DNA of 64,000 nucleotides from Paraperlucidibaca baekdonensis (GCF_003387535.1 NZ_QUNR01000004.1:310001-374000), one strand, 5' to 3'. Positions 9,188 through 20,537 are shown, numbered from the stretch's first letter. Numbers and translations are program-made. Notes: a model not told the origin generated them from the sequence alone.

Positions 9188-9841
9188 ATGCAGAAAAACA
9201 CGACCGATTACCCCCGAAGTCGACCAAAGTTCAAGGAAAGCGGTGCCTCTCGTCTGATTTTGTTGCACAAACCGTTTCAGGTGATGTGCCAATTTAGCCC
9301 TGAGGGCGAGCGCCAAACCCTGACCGAGGTCATGCAGGCAAGTGCGCGCGACTACCCACGCGATGTGTATCCGGCGGGTCGCTTAGATTTCGATTCGGAG
9401 GGGTTGCTGTTGCTCACAAACGATGGCGTCTGGCAAGCACGCATCAGCCAGCCGCGCGCGAAAATGGTCAAGACGTATTTGGCGCAAGTCGAAGGCGTCA
9501 TTAGCAATTCGACGCTGCAGGCACTGCGCGATGGCATTGTGCTGAAAGATGGGCCAGCGCGGGCCTTGAGTGCAGAGCGTATATCGCCCGCGCCCGTGGT
9601 CAGCGAACGCCATCCGCCCGTGCGTTATCGCGCCAGCATTCCCACCGATTGGCTACGCATCAGCCTTGATGAGGGCCGCAATCGCCAAGTGCGGCGCATG
9701 ACCGCCGCTGTGGGCCTGCCCACCTTGCGCTTGATTCGTGAGCGCATCGGCCCATGGACACTCGCCGATCTTGACGTTGGGCATTGGCGCGATGTCGATT
9801 TGGCCGAAGCTTGCCGCACCTTGGGGCCAGCGCAGCGCTAG
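9188..9841 (+). CDS. rluE: 23S rRNA pseudouridine synthase, RluE type
   Basis: A pseudouridine synthase of the RsuA/RluE group; RluE modifies U2457 of 23S rRNA in E. coli. The 217-residue protein has no S4 domain. The catalytic aspartate is in GRLDFDSEGLLLLTNDG, and the later motif RNRQVRRMTAAVG is typical of the RsuA/RluE/RluF family. The N-terminal tail is basic. In many Gammaproteobacteria this gene is next to icd and mnmA, as here. The exact target base is inferred from the family; an RluB/RluF-like role is less likely because those carry S4 domains. Confidence 0.88.
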   Translation: MQKNTTDYPRSRPKFKESGASRLILLHKPFQVMCQFSPEGERQTLTEVMQASARDYPRDVYPAGRLDFDSEGLLLLTNDGVWQARISQPRAKMVKTYLAQVEGVISNSTLQALRDGIVLKDGPARALSAERISPAPVVSERHPPVRYRASIPTDWLRISLDEGRNRQVRRMTAAVGLPTLRLIRERIGPWTLADLDVGHWRDVDLAEACRTLGPAQR

Positions 9842-9931
9842 CGCAAGGCGATCTGTCATCCACTTGTGCAGCGCCCATAGCGGCCGTAAAGCTTGCTAGA
9901 CTATGGCACCCCGATTTAAAACGCAGGCACC

Positions 9932-11077
9932 ATGGTATCTCGCAGTCATTCAGACCTCTCAACATCGCCAAATGCATCCGCCACTGCAAGCACAGCGCGC
10001 GGCCGCGTGATTGTCGGCATGTCGGGCGGCGTCGACTCGTCGGTGGCAGCCGCCCTGCTCATCCAGCAAGGCTGGCAGGTCGAAGGCCTGTTTATGAAAA
10101 ACTGGGAAGAAGATGACGGCAGTGAGTACTGCACGGCGCGCGAGGATTTAGCCGATGCGCAAGCGGTCGCCGACACACTCGGCATTCATTTGCACAAAGC
10201 CAATTTTGCCGCCGAATATTGGGATGGCGTGTTTGAGCATTTTCTCGCCGAATACGCCGCTGGTCGCACGCCAAACCCCGACATTCTCTGCAATAAAGAG
10301 ATCAAGTTTCGCGCCTTCCTCGATTACGCCCTAATGCTCGGCGCGGATTACATTGCCACCGGTCATTATGCTCGCCGCGATGAGCAACAGCCGGCGCGCC
10401 TGCTGCGCGGCCTCGATAGCAATAAAGATCAAAGTTATTTTTTGCATGCCGTGGCGGGTGAGCAATTGGCGAAAACGCTGTTTCCAGTCGGCGAGTTGCC
10501 GAAACCTGAAGTGCGGCGGATTGCCACCGAGCTCGGTTTAGCTACGGCGGCGAAAAAAGACTCGACCGGCATTTGCTTCATTGGCGAGCGGCGCTTCAAA
10601 GACTTTTTGCAGCAATACCTCCCGGCACGCCCCGGCCACATTGAGACCGATGCCGGCGTAGTAATTGGCGAGCATCAAGGCTTGATGTATTACACGCTCG
10701 GTCAGCGCCAAGGCATTGGTATTGGCGGACAAAAAGACGCCAATGAGTCGCCGTGGTATGTGGTCGGTAAAGACATGGCGCGCAATGTGCTGTTGATTGG
10801 TCAGGGCCACGAACACCCCCTAATGCAAAGCCGCGCGCTTTATGCATCAACGATTGATTGGGTGGCGGGTGAGCCGCCATCGCTACCGCTGAGCTGCACG
10901 GCTAAAACACGCTATCGTCAAGCCGATCAAGCCTGCCAAATCGTGGCCGATGGCAGCGGTTATCGCGTCCTATTTGATCAATTACAACGCGCCGTCACTC
11001 CCGGGCAATCCGTGGTTTTCTACCAGGGAGATGTCTGCTTGGGCGGCGGCGTTATTGAGGAGACATTTGCCACATGA
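9932..11077 (+). CDS. mnmA: tRNA-specific 2-thiouridylase MnmA
   Basis: Adds sulfur to U34 of tRNA-Lys, tRNA-Glu and tRNA-Gln, using ATP to activate the base and a relay protein for sulfur. The 381 residues include the PP-loop SGGVDSS at 31-37, the nucleophilic C120 in [10 protein letters not shown] and the persulfide-bearing C215 in [12 protein letters not shown]. Compared with E. coli the N-terminus carries about 18 extra Ser/Thr-rich residues; no internal ATG before the PP-loop would shorten it sensibly. It overlaps hflD by four bases (ATGA), the classic mnmA-hflD-purB order. Confidence 0.96.
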   Translation: MVSRSHSDLSTSPNASATASTARGRVIVGMSGGVDSSVAAALLIQQGWQVEGLFMKNWEEDDGSEYCTAREDLADAQAVADTLGIHLHKANFAAEYWDGVFEHFLAEYAAGRTPNPDILCNKEIKFRAFLDYALMLGADYIATGHYARRDEQQPARLLRGLDSNKDQSYFLHAVAGEQLAKTLFPVGELPKPEVRRIATELGLATAAKKDSTGICFIGERRFKDFLQQYLPARPGHIETDAGVVIGEHQGLMYYTLGQRQGIGIGGQKDANESPWYVVGKDMARNVLLIGQGHEHPLMQSRALYASTIDWVAGEPPSLPLSCTAKTRYRQADQACQIVADGSGYRVLFDQLQRAVTPGQSVVFYQGDVCLGGGVIEETFAT

Positions 11078-11706
11078 GCCAATTACATCGCGATAAAACC
11101 TTGGCCCTAGCGGCTGTTTTTCAGGCAGCTGGGCTTGCCGCAGAGCTGGCGCGTACCGGCAAAAGCCACGCCGACGCGGAAACCTTTTTGCAACGCTCAG
11201 CATTGATACTCGACACCGATGATATCAGCACCATTTACCCGGATGCGCGCGGACTTGAGCAAGGCTTGATGTGGCTTGAGGGCTGTCTGATGGAGCAAGG
11301 CCGATCATTGGCGCAAGCCGGTGAAATCGTGCGCTTGGGGCTGGGCATTGTGCAGGTTGAAAAGCATCTGCTGCGCTCGCCTGACGTGCAAAACTCGTTG
11401 CGCCAGCGTCTAGAGACAGTGGCCCGCCAGCAGCAGTTCAACCCCGACATGAGTGCCAATGAGCTCGCGCAAGCACTCGGCTCAGTGTACGTAGACACTC
11501 TCGGCAGCCTGCGCTTTCGCGTGCAGTTGCGCGGTAATGCCCAGCACCTGCAAGCCGCCGGCATGGCTGAGCGCATTCGCGCGATTTTGCTTGCCGGCGT
11601 TCGCGCCGCCTGGCTCTGGCGCCGCCTCGGTGGCCGGCGCTGGCATTTAATTTTCACGCGCAGCCAGATCCTCAGCGAGATCCGCGCCATCGCTAAAACG
11701 GTGTAG
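11074..11706 (+). CDS. hflD: High-frequency lysogenization protein HflD homologue
   Basis: A peripheral inner-membrane protein of DUF489; in E. coli it binds lambda CII and affects lysogeny, but its normal role is not settled. The 210 residues are mostly helical, and the family assignment rests on length, the N-terminal pattern ([15 protein letters not shown]) and the position between mnmA and purB. The start ATG overlaps the mnmA stop. No catalytic motif is known for the family. Confidence 0.88.
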   Translation: MSQLHRDKTLALAAVFQAAGLAAELARTGKSHADAETFLQRSALILDTDDISTIYPDARGLEQGLMWLEGCLMEQGRSLAQAGEIVRLGLGIVQVEKHLLRSPDVQNSLRQRLETVARQQQFNPDMSANELAQALGSVYVDTLGSLRFRVQLRGNAQHLQAAGMAERIRAILLAGVRAAWLWRRLGGRRWHLIFTRSQILSEIRAIAKTV

Positions 11707-11725
11707 AATCCGCGCCTTCAATTAA

Positions 11726-13114
<1,389 letters not shown>

Positions 13115-13122
13115 GAGCGACC

Positions 13123-14316
13123 ATGCCCTTTTTGCCTGATGCCAGCGACTTATGTCGTCGCGATGAACCGTTAGCCTGGCTTGGTGGTCTGCGCGCAAGT
13201 GAGTTTTTGCGTGATTATTGGCAGAAAAAGCCGTTGTTAGTACGCGGCGCTTTTCCTGCACTGGCCGACCTCATTAGCTTTACTGAGTTGCAACAGCTAG
13301 CCGAGGAAGACGGCTTGGAAAGCCGTGTCATCAGCGGGCCGAATGCGACAGGACAATGGACCTTAAAAAATGGTCCGTTTAAGCCGATAACATGGCGCAA
13401 ACAAGGCATGCATGACTGGACGGTGTTGGTGCAAGCCGTCGATCACGCCTTACCAGTGCTTGCTGATTTGCTTGACCATTTTGCCTTTGTGCCCGAATGG
13501 CGCATTGATGATGTCATGGTCTCTGGCGCGGTGTCTGGCGGTTCGGTTGGACCACACAGTGATCAATACGATGTGTTTTTGCTGCAAGGGCCGGGCTCTC
13601 GGCACTGGCGCTTGGGCCAGCACGTCAGTGCAGCCGATGCTCTGGTGCCCGACCAGCCATTGCGCCTACTGGCTGATTTTCAGCAAAGCTTTGAAGCGAC
13701 TGTCAGCACCGGCGACTTGCTCTATGTACCGCCCGGCTTGGCGCATCATGGCGTCGCTGTTGATGACTGCCTAACCTACTCAGTTGGTTTTCGCGCGCCA
13801 GCTGTGCCACGCCTGCTTGATGCCCTCGCCGATCAGCTCTTAAGCCTCAATGACAACGAGCCTTTGCTCGCCGATCCAGCGCGCGAGCTGTGCGCACATA
13901 GCGCCAGTTTAACCGCTAGCGATACCTGCGCCATGCGCTCTGCCATGCTGGCGTGGATTGACCAGCCCGATCAGCTCGCCTTAGCCATGGCGCCCAGCTT
14001 GAGCGAAGCGAAATATCCGGACTACGAGCCAGAGGCTAGCGACTGCAGTCTCGATGATTTACGTGCCGCCATTCAGGAGGGCATTGAGCTGATTCGTGAC
14101 CCCGCCTCACGGTGGCTATGGTTGCCGGCGCACAAGCAGCTCTGGCGCAATGGCGAATGTGTCGATACCCCGCCGGCAATTAGCGAGCATCTGCCGACCT
14201 TGCTGGCGAGCCGCCGACTCCGCCAAGCCACATTAAGCACGCTGCCAGAGCCTGTGTTGCAATGGCTTGCTGACGACATCAGCGCCGGTTTTTGGTTGGC
14301 GGTTGAGGCCATCTGA
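13123..14316 (+). CDS. roxA: Ribosomal protein uL16 arginine hydroxylase (JmjC/cupin oxygenase)
   Basis: A 2-oxoglutarate/Fe(II) oxygenase of the YcfD (RoxA) family, which hydroxylates an arginine of ribosomal protein L16. The JmjC-like core shows the iron-binding HxD at PHSDQYDVF (about residues 143-145) and the distal His in PPGLAHHGVAV; a C-terminal winged-helix-like region follows. The 397-residue length fits. The ATG at 13123 has GAGAG nearby; an upstream in-frame TTG at 13111 overlaps the purB stop and is less likely. The stop overlaps the pabB start by one base. Confidence 0.9.
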   Translation: MPFLPDASDLCRRDEPLAWLGGLRASEFLRDYWQKKPLLVRGAFPALADLISFTELQQLAEEDGLESRVISGPNATGQWTLKNGPFKPITWRKQGMHDWTVLVQAVDHALPVLADLLDHFAFVPEWRIDDVMVSGAVSGGSVGPHSDQYDVFLLQGPGSRHWRLGQHVSAADALVPDQPLRLLADFQQSFEATVSTGDLLYVPPGLAHHGVAVDDCLTYSVGFRAPAVPRLLDALADQLLSLNDNEPLLADPARELCAHSASLTASDTCAMRSAMLAWIDQPDQLALAMAPSLSEAKYPDYEPEASDCSLDDLRAAIQEGIELIRDPASRWLWLPAHKQLWRNGECVDTPPAISEHLPTLLASRRLRQATLSTLPEPVLQWLADDISAGFWLAVEAI

Positions 14317-15680
14317 TGCACTTGGCGGCATTGCCTTGGCATGAGCATCCACTGCGCTACACCGAGGCTCTGCTGAGTCAGCGCTGGCCATTGCTACTCG
14401 ATAGCCAAGCCGATGGACGCTGGCAAATCATTGTCGCCAATCCACGCGCCACCGCCGTGCTGACCACCTCAGGCTGGCAGTTTGACGGCTGGCCCGGTGC
14501 CGATGGCGACAGCTTTGCGGTAATGTCAGCCCTGCAAGCTTGGGGCAATGCAGCCTCTCAAGCGCACGCCACAGCAGACCATGAGCTGCCGTTTACAGCG
14601 GGTGTCATGGGCTATGTTGGCTACGCCGCGGCCAGCGAAAAAGGCCTACCTGGGCGCCGCGCAGATGATTGGCCGCTAGCGACCTTGGCCTACTACGATC
14701 AGGGCATCGCGCTCGACAGCGCCACTGAGCAGGCATGGCTATGGGCCAGCGCCACCATGAGCGCGCCCGACTGGCAGGCATGGCAAGCGATTTGCCAGCA
14801 GCCGCCGGCGCCATCGACGCTCGGCTTCACACTGCATGAACCATTTCACGCACTCACCAATACGCAGCGCTATGCAGATGACATTGCGCGAATCCATGAG
14901 CTGATTCGTGCCGGCGACTGCTATCAGGTCAATTACACACAAGCCTACGAGGCGCCCTACAGCGGCCGCTTGTGGTCGCGCTACGGCGAGCTTCGTGGTC
15001 TCGCGCGGGCACCTTACGGCGCGTATTGGGCGCTGCCATGGGGCGAGCTGCTGAGCTTGTCGCCTGAGCAGTTTATTGGCATTGAGAAGCGCACGCTGAC
15101 CACCCGCCCAATCAAGGGTACACGGGCGCGCGGCGGCAATGCCGCTGAGGATCATGCCGAGGCCAGCGCGCTCAGCGCCAGCGCTAAAGACATGGCTGAA
15201 AACATCATGATCACCGATCTACTGCGCAATGATTTGAGTAAACACGCGCGCACAGGCAGCGTTCGTGTTCCCGAGCTGTGTGCGCTGAAAAGCTTTGGCC
15301 AGGTGCATCACTTGGTGACAACCATCACCGCCACGCTGCAAGACAGCGCCTCAATTGCCGATGTGCTGCGTGATGCCTTTCCCGGTGGCTCAATTACCGG
15401 CGCACCGAAAAAGCGTGTCATGGAAATTATTGAAGCGCTCGAACCCAGCGCCCGCGGTGTCTATTGCGGCATGCTGTTTTACTGGGATGTGCAAGGCCGG
15501 GTTGATAGCAGCATCACCATTCGCACCTTGGTGGCGCAAGCCGGTGTGGTGCGGACATGGGCCGGTGGCGGCATCACACTCGACTCAACGTGGCAATCTG
15601 AATATGCCGAATGCTGGAGCAAAATGGGGGCAGTGATGGAAACCCTAAGCCATCAGAAATTACCAAGCCAAAATACTTAA
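14316..15680 (+). CDS. pabB: Aminodeoxychorismate synthase component I
   Basis: Converts chorismate and ammonia to 4-amino-4-deoxychorismate in folate synthesis. The 454-residue chorismate-binding fold ends with LLRNDLSKHARTGSV and FPGGSITGAPKKRVMEIIE. The PIKGT motif near residue 265 has the lysine expected of PabB where anthranilate synthase TrpE differs, so I prefer PabB. No glutaminase partner (pabA) is encoded nearby, so it must be supplied from elsewhere. In Pseudomonas the gene is likewise near thrH and cysH. Confidence 0.92.
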   Translation: MHLAALPWHEHPLRYTEALLSQRWPLLLDSQADGRWQIIVANPRATAVLTTSGWQFDGWPGADGDSFAVMSALQAWGNAASQAHATADHELPFTAGVMGYVGYAAASEKGLPGRRADDWPLATLAYYDQGIALDSATEQAWLWASATMSAPDWQAWQAICQQPPAPSTLGFTLHEPFHALTNTQRYADDIARIHELIRAGDCYQVNYTQAYEAPYSGRLWSRYGELRGLARAPYGAYWALPWGELLSLSPEQFIGIEKRTLTTRPIKGTRARGGNAAEDHAEASALSASAKDMAENIMITDLLRNDLSKHARTGSVRVPELCALKSFGQVHHLVTTITATLQDSASIADVLRDAFPGGSITGAPKKRVMEIIEALEPSARGVYCGMLFYWDVQGRVDSSITIRTLVAQAGVVRTWAGGGITLDSTWQSEYAECWSKMGAVMETLSHQKLPSQNT

Positions 15681-15792
15681 TTGCACGCCTTACACTCCGT
15701 CACATAAGCACTGCAAACACCTACGCAAACCACCTGTTGCTTGTTTAAGCTGATGCGTAAATTCCTCACTGAGACATTCGATCGTCAGCCAT

Positions 15793-15812
15793 GGGCCAAG
15801 GCCCGGAGAGGA
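15793..15812 (+). promoter_or_regulatory. GC palindrome abutting a strong ribosome binding site
   Basis: GGGCCAAGGCCC at 15793-15804 can form a short tight stem and runs directly into the Shine-Dalgarno sequence GGAGAGGA at 15805-15812, four bases before the ATG of the lipoprotein gene. It may influence translation of that gene. Confidence 0.35.
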
Positions 15813-15816
15813 ACTC

Positions 15817-17136
15817 ATGAACATCAGCAAACACACTAAAATCGCAAGCGCGCTAGTCCTGGCCATGAGCTTGGCTGCGTGTGGCTCCGATGGTGATAGC
15901 ACCGGCAGCACAACAAATAACGCCAACAATCCCAGCAACCCACCAACGACAACACCCACCCCACCGACCACCAGCCCCACGGTGTCGGCAAATATTCTCG
16001 ACAATACGCAAAACCAGCTCGGCAATATCGTCAATGGTTTGGGCAATCAACTAAGCGTCGTAGATGCCAGCTCGCCGCTCAAAGTCGGCGCGTTCGTGCG
16101 TTGCTTAAACCCCGCCGTTAACCAACTGCTCGATGGCCCAGACGCGCTGCTCAGCAACCTTTTGTCGGCCCTAAATGGTGGCGTCAGCGCTGGCATCAAC
16201 AACGCTACGCAAGCCTTCAACCCCGCACTCATTCAAGAAGGTGTGGTGGGTCTTGCCGGTGGCGTGCAGTCACTCACCACCACCCTGCCACAAGCATTGA
16301 TGGCTTTAGCCGGCCAAGGCACATGCACATCAACTACGGCACCCGGTGGCGATAACCCCTTAGATGCGTTAACGGCTCTGGCAACAGACCCTAGCAATCC
16401 ATTAGCGCCATTGTTTACTGCGTTAATTGATGCTGGCGTGCCGGCTGATGGCGGTGGCGCAGGCCCAACCAACACACCGCTCGACGTGATACTGGCGCCG
16501 TTAACTCAGCTAGCTGGCGGCGCCGGTGCACCAAGCGACCTGACCAATCTGGCTTCAGTGGTTAATCAAGTGGCCACTGGTGTTAACACACTAAACAGTG
16601 CCTTATTTCAAAGCCTGCTCACGCAAACTGCCGCCGTGCCAGTCGTTGGCGGCGTCACCGAGCTATTGGGTGATGCACTGAGCGATGTGGCCTTGGTCTT
16701 AACCGATCTCGACAACGCCACAACTACCAACCAAGAGCTGTTGGGTACATTGAATAACTTATTGGTCAATGTGACCGACTTGTTCAGCGCTATTCCGGGC
16801 AATGAAGTGGCTACCGCGCCCATTCAAAGCGCGATTGGTACACTGACATCGGGCTTGAGCACGATTACCTCGCCGCTGACCCAGCTGTTGGGCATGGTCG
16901 CGATTTTGCCCGGCTCATCGGCTACGCCAGGCGGTGATTTGCCCACCAGCTGGATCCCCGTCTTGGGCGGTCTGATTGATGGCGCAACGAGCAACGTGAC
17001 GCCACCAGCGCCAGGTAGCACACTGCCTGCAGCACCTGTATCACCAACCGATGCGCTCAATGCAATTCCTGTCATTGGCCCCATCTTAGGCGGTGTATTA
17101 GGTGGATTGTTTGGTGGCTTAGGCGGCGGCGTATAA
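15817..17136 (+). CDS. Gly/Leu/Val-rich lipoprotein of unknown function
   Basis: I do not recognise a functional domain. The 439-residue protein starts with a lipoprotein signal peptide (lipobox LAAC, Cys at about residue 22), followed by a low-complexity linker rich in Asn, Thr and Pro (residues 24-55). The body has repeating Leu/Val/Gly/Pro-rich segments such as PLTQLAGGAG, PVVGGVTELLGD and SPLTQLLGM, and it ends in GVLGGLFGGLGGGV. Similar Gly-Leu-rich lipoproteins in Pseudomonadales are often labelled collagen-like in databases, but true Gly-X-Y triplets are not seen here. Charge is very low. The strong ribosome binding site and own terminator suggest a well-expressed single gene. Surface-structural role is only a guess. 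Confidence 0.7.
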   Translation: MNISKHTKIASALVLAMSLAACGSDGDSTGSTTNNANNPSNPPTTTPTPPTTSPTVSANILDNTQNQLGNIVNGLGNQLSVVDASSPLKVGAFVRCLNPAVNQLLDGPDALLSNLLSALNGGVSAGINNATQAFNPALIQEGVVGLAGGVQSLTTTLPQALMALAGQGTCTSTTAPGGDNPLDALTALATDPSNPLAPLFTALIDAGVPADGGGAGPTNTPLDVILAPLTQLAGGAGAPSDLTNLASVVNQVATGVNTLNSALFQSLLTQTAAVPVVGGVTELLGDALSDVALVLTDLDNATTTNQELLGTLNNLLVNVTDLFSAIPGNEVATAPIQSAIGTLTSGLSTITSPLTQLLGMVAILPGSSATPGGDLPTSWIPVLGGLIDGATSNVTPPAPGSTLPAAPVSPTDALNAIPVIGPILGGVLGGLFGGLGGGV

Positions 17137-17153
17137 CGGCCTCTGCTGAGAAC

Positions 17154-17184
17154 AAAAAAGGCCCTCATTTGAGGGCCTTTTTTT
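17154..17184. terminator. Bidirectional terminator between lipoprotein gene and thrH
   Basis: AAAAAAGGCCCTC-ATTT-GAGGGCCTTTTTTT: a seven-base-pair GC-rich stem extended by A-T pairs on both sides, so it works for transcripts from both convergent genes. Confidence 0.92.
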
Positions 17185-17193
17185 ATGCGCTAT

Positions 17194-17808
17194 TTACGGA
17201 ATCTGTCGCAATGAGGCTTTGCGAATCTCGGCCTTCAGTTCTTCATAGGTCGTGGTGACCGGAAATTGCGGAAACTCGCGAATCACATTCTCTGGTGCAT
17301 CAAACAAGATGCCCTGCTCGGCCTCGCCCAACATATTGGTGTCGTTGTACGAATCACCCGCGGCGATGCAGCGGTAGTTTAATGAATGAAAGGCCTTGAT
17401 GGCGGCGCGCTTTTGGTCAGGCTGACGCAGCTTATAGTCAGTGATGGTGCCATCGGCGGCGACTTCGAGCTTGTGGCAAAACAACGTTGGCCAGTCGAGT
17501 TGGCGCATCAGGGGGTGGGCAAACTCATAGAACGTGTCCGATAAAATAATCAGCTGAAAATGCTCACGCACCCACGCCAAAAACTCATAGGCACCGGGGA
17601 TAGGCCCCATGTCGGCAATCACCGCTTGAATATCGGGCAAGCCCAGACCGTGCTCTTTGCAAATGGCCAGGCGCTGCTTCATCAGCACATCGTAGTCGGG
17701 GATGTCACGCGTGGTGGCCTCCAGCGCTTTAATGCCGGTGCGCTTGGCCACATTGATCCAAATTTCCGGCACCAACACGCCTTCCAAATCGAGACAGACT
17801 AATTCCAT
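17194..17808 (-). CDS. thrH: Phosphoserine phosphatase / homoserine phosphotransferase ThrH
   Basis: A HAD-superfamily enzyme with phosphoserine:homoserine phosphotransferase and phosphoserine phosphatase activities. The 204-residue sequence is close to Pseudomonas ThrH throughout. The nucleophile motif is D7-L-E9-G-V-L; the Glu at the position of the usual second Asp is the ThrH hallmark. Motif II is ILSDTFYEF and motif IV is AAGDSYNDTNML. The ATG at 17808 is chosen; a TTG six bases upstream is a weaker possibility. It is divergent from cysH, linking serine and cysteine biosynthesis. Confidence 0.94.
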   Translation of the reverse strand: MELVCLDLEGVLVPEIWINVAKRTGIKALEATTRDIPDYDVLMKQRLAICKEHGLGLPDIQAVIADMGPIPGAYEFLAWVREHFQLIILSDTFYEFAHPLMRQLDWPTLFCHKLEVAADGTITDYKLRQPDQKRAAIKAFHSLNYRCIAAGDSYNDTNMLGEAEQGILFDAPENVIREFPQFPVTTTYEELKAEIRKASLRQIP

Positions 17809-17926
17809 AACCAACCCCTAAATGCACTAACCAATGAGGCGCAAAGGTTACTGTTAGGCGCGTATCGGTGCAAATGGAAAAGCGCTTTCTGCTATGCTGC
17901 ACGCTGATTATTTGGAGTGATGCGCA

Positions 17927-18661
17927 ATGGCGATTTCGGCAAACACCGTAGCAGAATGGCAAACTGAACTGGCGGGTAAAGGCCCGCAAAGTATCGTGAA
18001 GTTTGCACTCAGCCAATGCCCAAACCTGTGCCTATCATTTAGCGGCGCTGAAGATGTGGTGCTGATTGATATGGCGGTGAAATCCAAACTGCCCTTTCGC
18101 GTGTTTACGCTCGATACCGGCCGCTTACACGCCGACACCTATCGCTTCCTCGACACCGTACGTCGCCACTATGGCATCACGCTGGAAGTCTGCTATCCCG
18201 ACGCGCTGACCGTGCGTGAGTTGGTCACGGCGAAAGGCTTTTTCAGCTTCTATGACGATGACCACAAAGAATGCTGCGGCATCCGTAAAGTTGAGCCATT
18301 GCGCCGCCAACTCGCCACCACCACGGCGTGGATGACTGGCCAGCGCAAAGATCAAAGCCCCGGCACACGCAACGACGTCCCCGTGGTGCAATACGACACC
18401 AGCTTTGATGGCCTCGACGGGCCATTAGCCAAGTTCAATCCCTTGGCCAACTGGTCATCGAGCGAGGTCTGGGATTATATTCGTGCCTTAGATGTGCCCT
18501 ATAACCCCTTGCATGAAAAGGGGTTTGTCAGCATTGGCTGCGAGCCTTGCACACGCGCCGTACTGCCCGGCCAACATGAGCGCGAGGGGCGATGGTGGTG
18601 GGAAGAAGCCACCAAAAAAGAATGCGGCCTGCACCTGAGCAACCTCACACCGCCGGCTTAA
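17927..18661 (+). CDS. cysH: Adenylyl-sulfate (APS) reductase, thioredoxin-dependent
   Basis: Reduces activated sulfate to sulfite in assimilatory sulfate reduction. The 244 residues contain the catalytic cysteine C233 in KECGLH and four further cysteines, C116-C117 (KECCGIRK) and C205/C208 (CEPC), that bind a [4Fe-4S] cluster. Those four cysteines mark the APS-reducing type rather than the PAPS type of E. coli. N-terminal motifs [12 protein letters not shown] and TLDTGRL bind the nucleotide. Its stop overlaps the stop of convergent cysB, its likely activator. Confidence 0.95.
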   Translation: MAISANTVAEWQTELAGKGPQSIVKFALSQCPNLCLSFSGAEDVVLIDMAVKSKLPFRVFTLDTGRLHADTYRFLDTVRRHYGITLEVCYPDALTVRELVTAKGFFSFYDDDHKECCGIRKVEPLRRQLATTTAWMTGQRKDQSPGTRNDVPVVQYDTSFDGLDGPLAKFNPLANWSSSEVWDYIRALDVPYNPLHEKGFVSIGCEPCTRAVLPGQHEREGRWWWEEATKKECGLHLSNLTPPA

Positions 18662-19638
18662 AACACCGGCAGCGCTTGCCCCTTAAACAGGTGATCGACC
18701 TCGGCGCGGGCATCCCCTCGATTGAGCACGGCCTCGACTACGTGACGATTTAAGTGCGGCGCAAAGGCCTCAATAAAGTCAAACATAAAGCCGCGCAAAA
18801 ACGTGCCGCGACGAAAGCCAATATGCGTCACGCTGGGCTCAAATAAATGCTCAGCCGGCAGCGCCACGAGCTTGCCGCCATCGATCTCTGGCTCAAACGC
18901 CATCTGCGCGATGATGCCCACGCCGAGCCCCAAGCGCACATACGTCTTGATGACATCGGCATCGGTGGCGGTAAACACCACATTGGCGGCTAAACCCTGC
19001 TGGCGAAAGGCCTCATCGAGCTTAGAGCGCCCCGTAAAACCAAACACATAAGTAACAATGTCATGCTCGGCAATGGCCTCGAGTGTGAGCGGCTGCACGC
19101 GCGTCAGCGGATGTTCTTTGGGCACCACCACGGTGCGATTCCACTGATACGCCGGCAGCATCATCAGGTCGGCAAAATGCTCAAGCGCCTCGGTAGCAAT
19201 AGCAAAATCGACGGTACCATCGGCGGCCATTTCGGCGATTTGCTGTGGCGTGCCCTGATGCATGTGCAGCGTGACTTCGGGGTATTTACGACGAAACGCG
19301 GCAATCACCGCCGGCAAACGGTAGCGCGCCTGCGTGTGTGTGGTGGCCACTGACAGCGTCCCACGGGTCTCATCGGAGAACTCGAGCGCGACTTGGCGGA
19401 TGGAGTCGACTTGCCGCAAGACATCGCCGGAAAGCTTTAAAATCGCCTGACCAGCTGGCGTGATGCGCGAGAGGTGCTTGCCATTGCGCGCAAAAATTTC
19501 CACGCCGAGCTCATCTTCTAAGAGGCGAATTTGCTTACTGATGCCCGGTTGCGAGGTAAACAGCGCATTAGCCGTCTGCGACACATTGAGGTCATGCTGA
19601 GAGACTTCCCAGATATAACGCAATTGCTGCAACTTCAC
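18658..19638 (-). CDS. cysB: LysR-type regulator CysB
   Basis: Transcriptional activator of cysteine biosynthesis genes, responsive to N-acetylserine or O-acetylserine in known members. The 326 residues begin with the winged helix-turn-helix [20 protein letters not shown]...[18 protein letters not shown], nearly identical in pattern to CysB, followed by the periplasmic-binding-protein-like sensor domain. The start is a GTG at 19638 with GAGG six bases upstream. Position next to cysH supports CysB over the paralogue Cbl. The divergent neighbour is a TauE-like permease, a plausible target. Confidence 0.94.
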   Translation of the reverse strand: MKLQQLRYIWEVSQHDLNVSQTANALFTSQPGISKQIRLLEDELGVEIFARNGKHLSRITPAGQAILKLSGDVLRQVDSIRQVALEFSDETRGTLSVATTHTQARYRLPAVIAAFRRKYPEVTLHMHQGTPQQIAEMAADGTVDFAIATEALEHFADLMMLPAYQWNRTVVVPKEHPLTRVQPLTLEAIAEHDIVTYVFGFTGRSKLDEAFRQQGLAANVVFTATDADVIKTYVRLGLGVGIIAQMAFEPEIDGGKLVALPAEHLFEPSVTHIGFRRGTFLRGFMFDFIEAFAPHLNRHVVEAVLNRGDARAEVDHLFKGQALPVF

Positions 19639-19745
19639 TCGACACCTCGCCCTTATAACCCAATGTCATAACTCTAGCGCAAAACAATCCTTTGCAGCAG
19701 ACCACAGAATGCCTATTGTCGCGCGATTGCGATGAGTAGCTGTGT

Positions 19746-20537
19746 ATGAATGACATCAGTTTTATAGCCGCCGGCGCTTTAGTCGGTTTTATTGTGGGCC
19801 TCACGGGCGTTGGCGGCGGCTCGCTGATGACGCCGCTGCTGACCATGATGGGCGTGCCACTGCACACCGCCATTGGTACCGACTTGCTGTATGCGGCGGT
19901 GAGCAAAACCGGCGGTGCCATCGTGCATCATCGCCATCGCAATATCGATTGGCGTATCACCTTAACGCTTGCCGCCGGCAGTGTGCCCGCCGCCGCGCTC
20001 ACGGTCTACGCATTGGCGAACTGGTTTCCCGACGCCAATAGCTATAAGCATATTCTCACCACGGCGCTCGGCTTTATGCTGTTGGTCAGCGCGCTGAGTA
20101 TATTGCTGCGCCCAGCCATTCAACGCCGTCTCGCCCAACGCAAAACCTCGAGTTGGGGCGTGCGTGCTTGGGTCGAGCGCCATACGCAGCTGCTCACGAT
20201 CATCATGGGCGTGCTGCTCGGTGTCTTGGTCACCTTGTCGTCGGTTGGTGCCGGTGTCTTTGGCGTGATGGTGTTGGTGTCGCTATTTCCCGCGCTGAAA
20301 ATGATCAAGGTCATCGGCACTGATGTCACCCATGCGGTGTTGCTTACGCTTGTTGCGGGTCTCGGCCACATGAGCATGGGCCATGTCGACTGGCCTATGC
20401 TGGGTTGGTTGCTCATCGGCTCGCTACCAATGATCGTGATTGGCACCACCCTAAGCTCGCGACTGCGCGAAGACATCATTCGTCCGATTTTAGGCACAAC
20501 CTTATTACTACTGAGCGTGCGGTTCATTTTCGCCTAA
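19746..20537 (+). CDS. Sulfite exporter TauE/SafE family membrane protein
   Basis: A polytopic inner-membrane protein of 263 residues, probably eight membrane segments in two homologous halves. The glycine-rich first half (GFIVGLTGVGGGSLMTPLL) and the second-half counterpart (TLSSVGAGVFGVMVLVSLFPALKMIKVIGTDVTHAV) are the paired signatures of the TauE/SafE (DUF81) family. Members export sulfite, sulfoacetate or related anions, or act in sulfur uptake. Its position divergent from cysB suggests a sulfur-related substrate, but the direction and ion are not shown by the sequence. Confidence 0.85.
   Translation: MNDISFIAAGALVGFIVGLTGVGGGSLMTPLLTMMGVPLHTAIGTDLLYAAVSKTGGAIVHHRHRNIDWRITLTLAAGSVPAAALTVYALANWFPDANSYKHILTTALGFMLLVSALSILLRPAIQRRLAQRKTSSWGVRAWVERHTQLLTIIMGVLLGVLVTLSSVGAGVFGVMVLVSLFPALKMIKVIGTDVTHAVLLTLVAGLGHMSMGHVDWPMLGWLLIGSLPMIVIGTTLSSRLREDIIRPILGTTLLLLSVRFIFA

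Noticed and set aside
14316-15680. Anthranilate synthase TrpE instead of PabB
   Set aside because: The PIKGT lysine and the length favour PabB; no trp genes are nearby.
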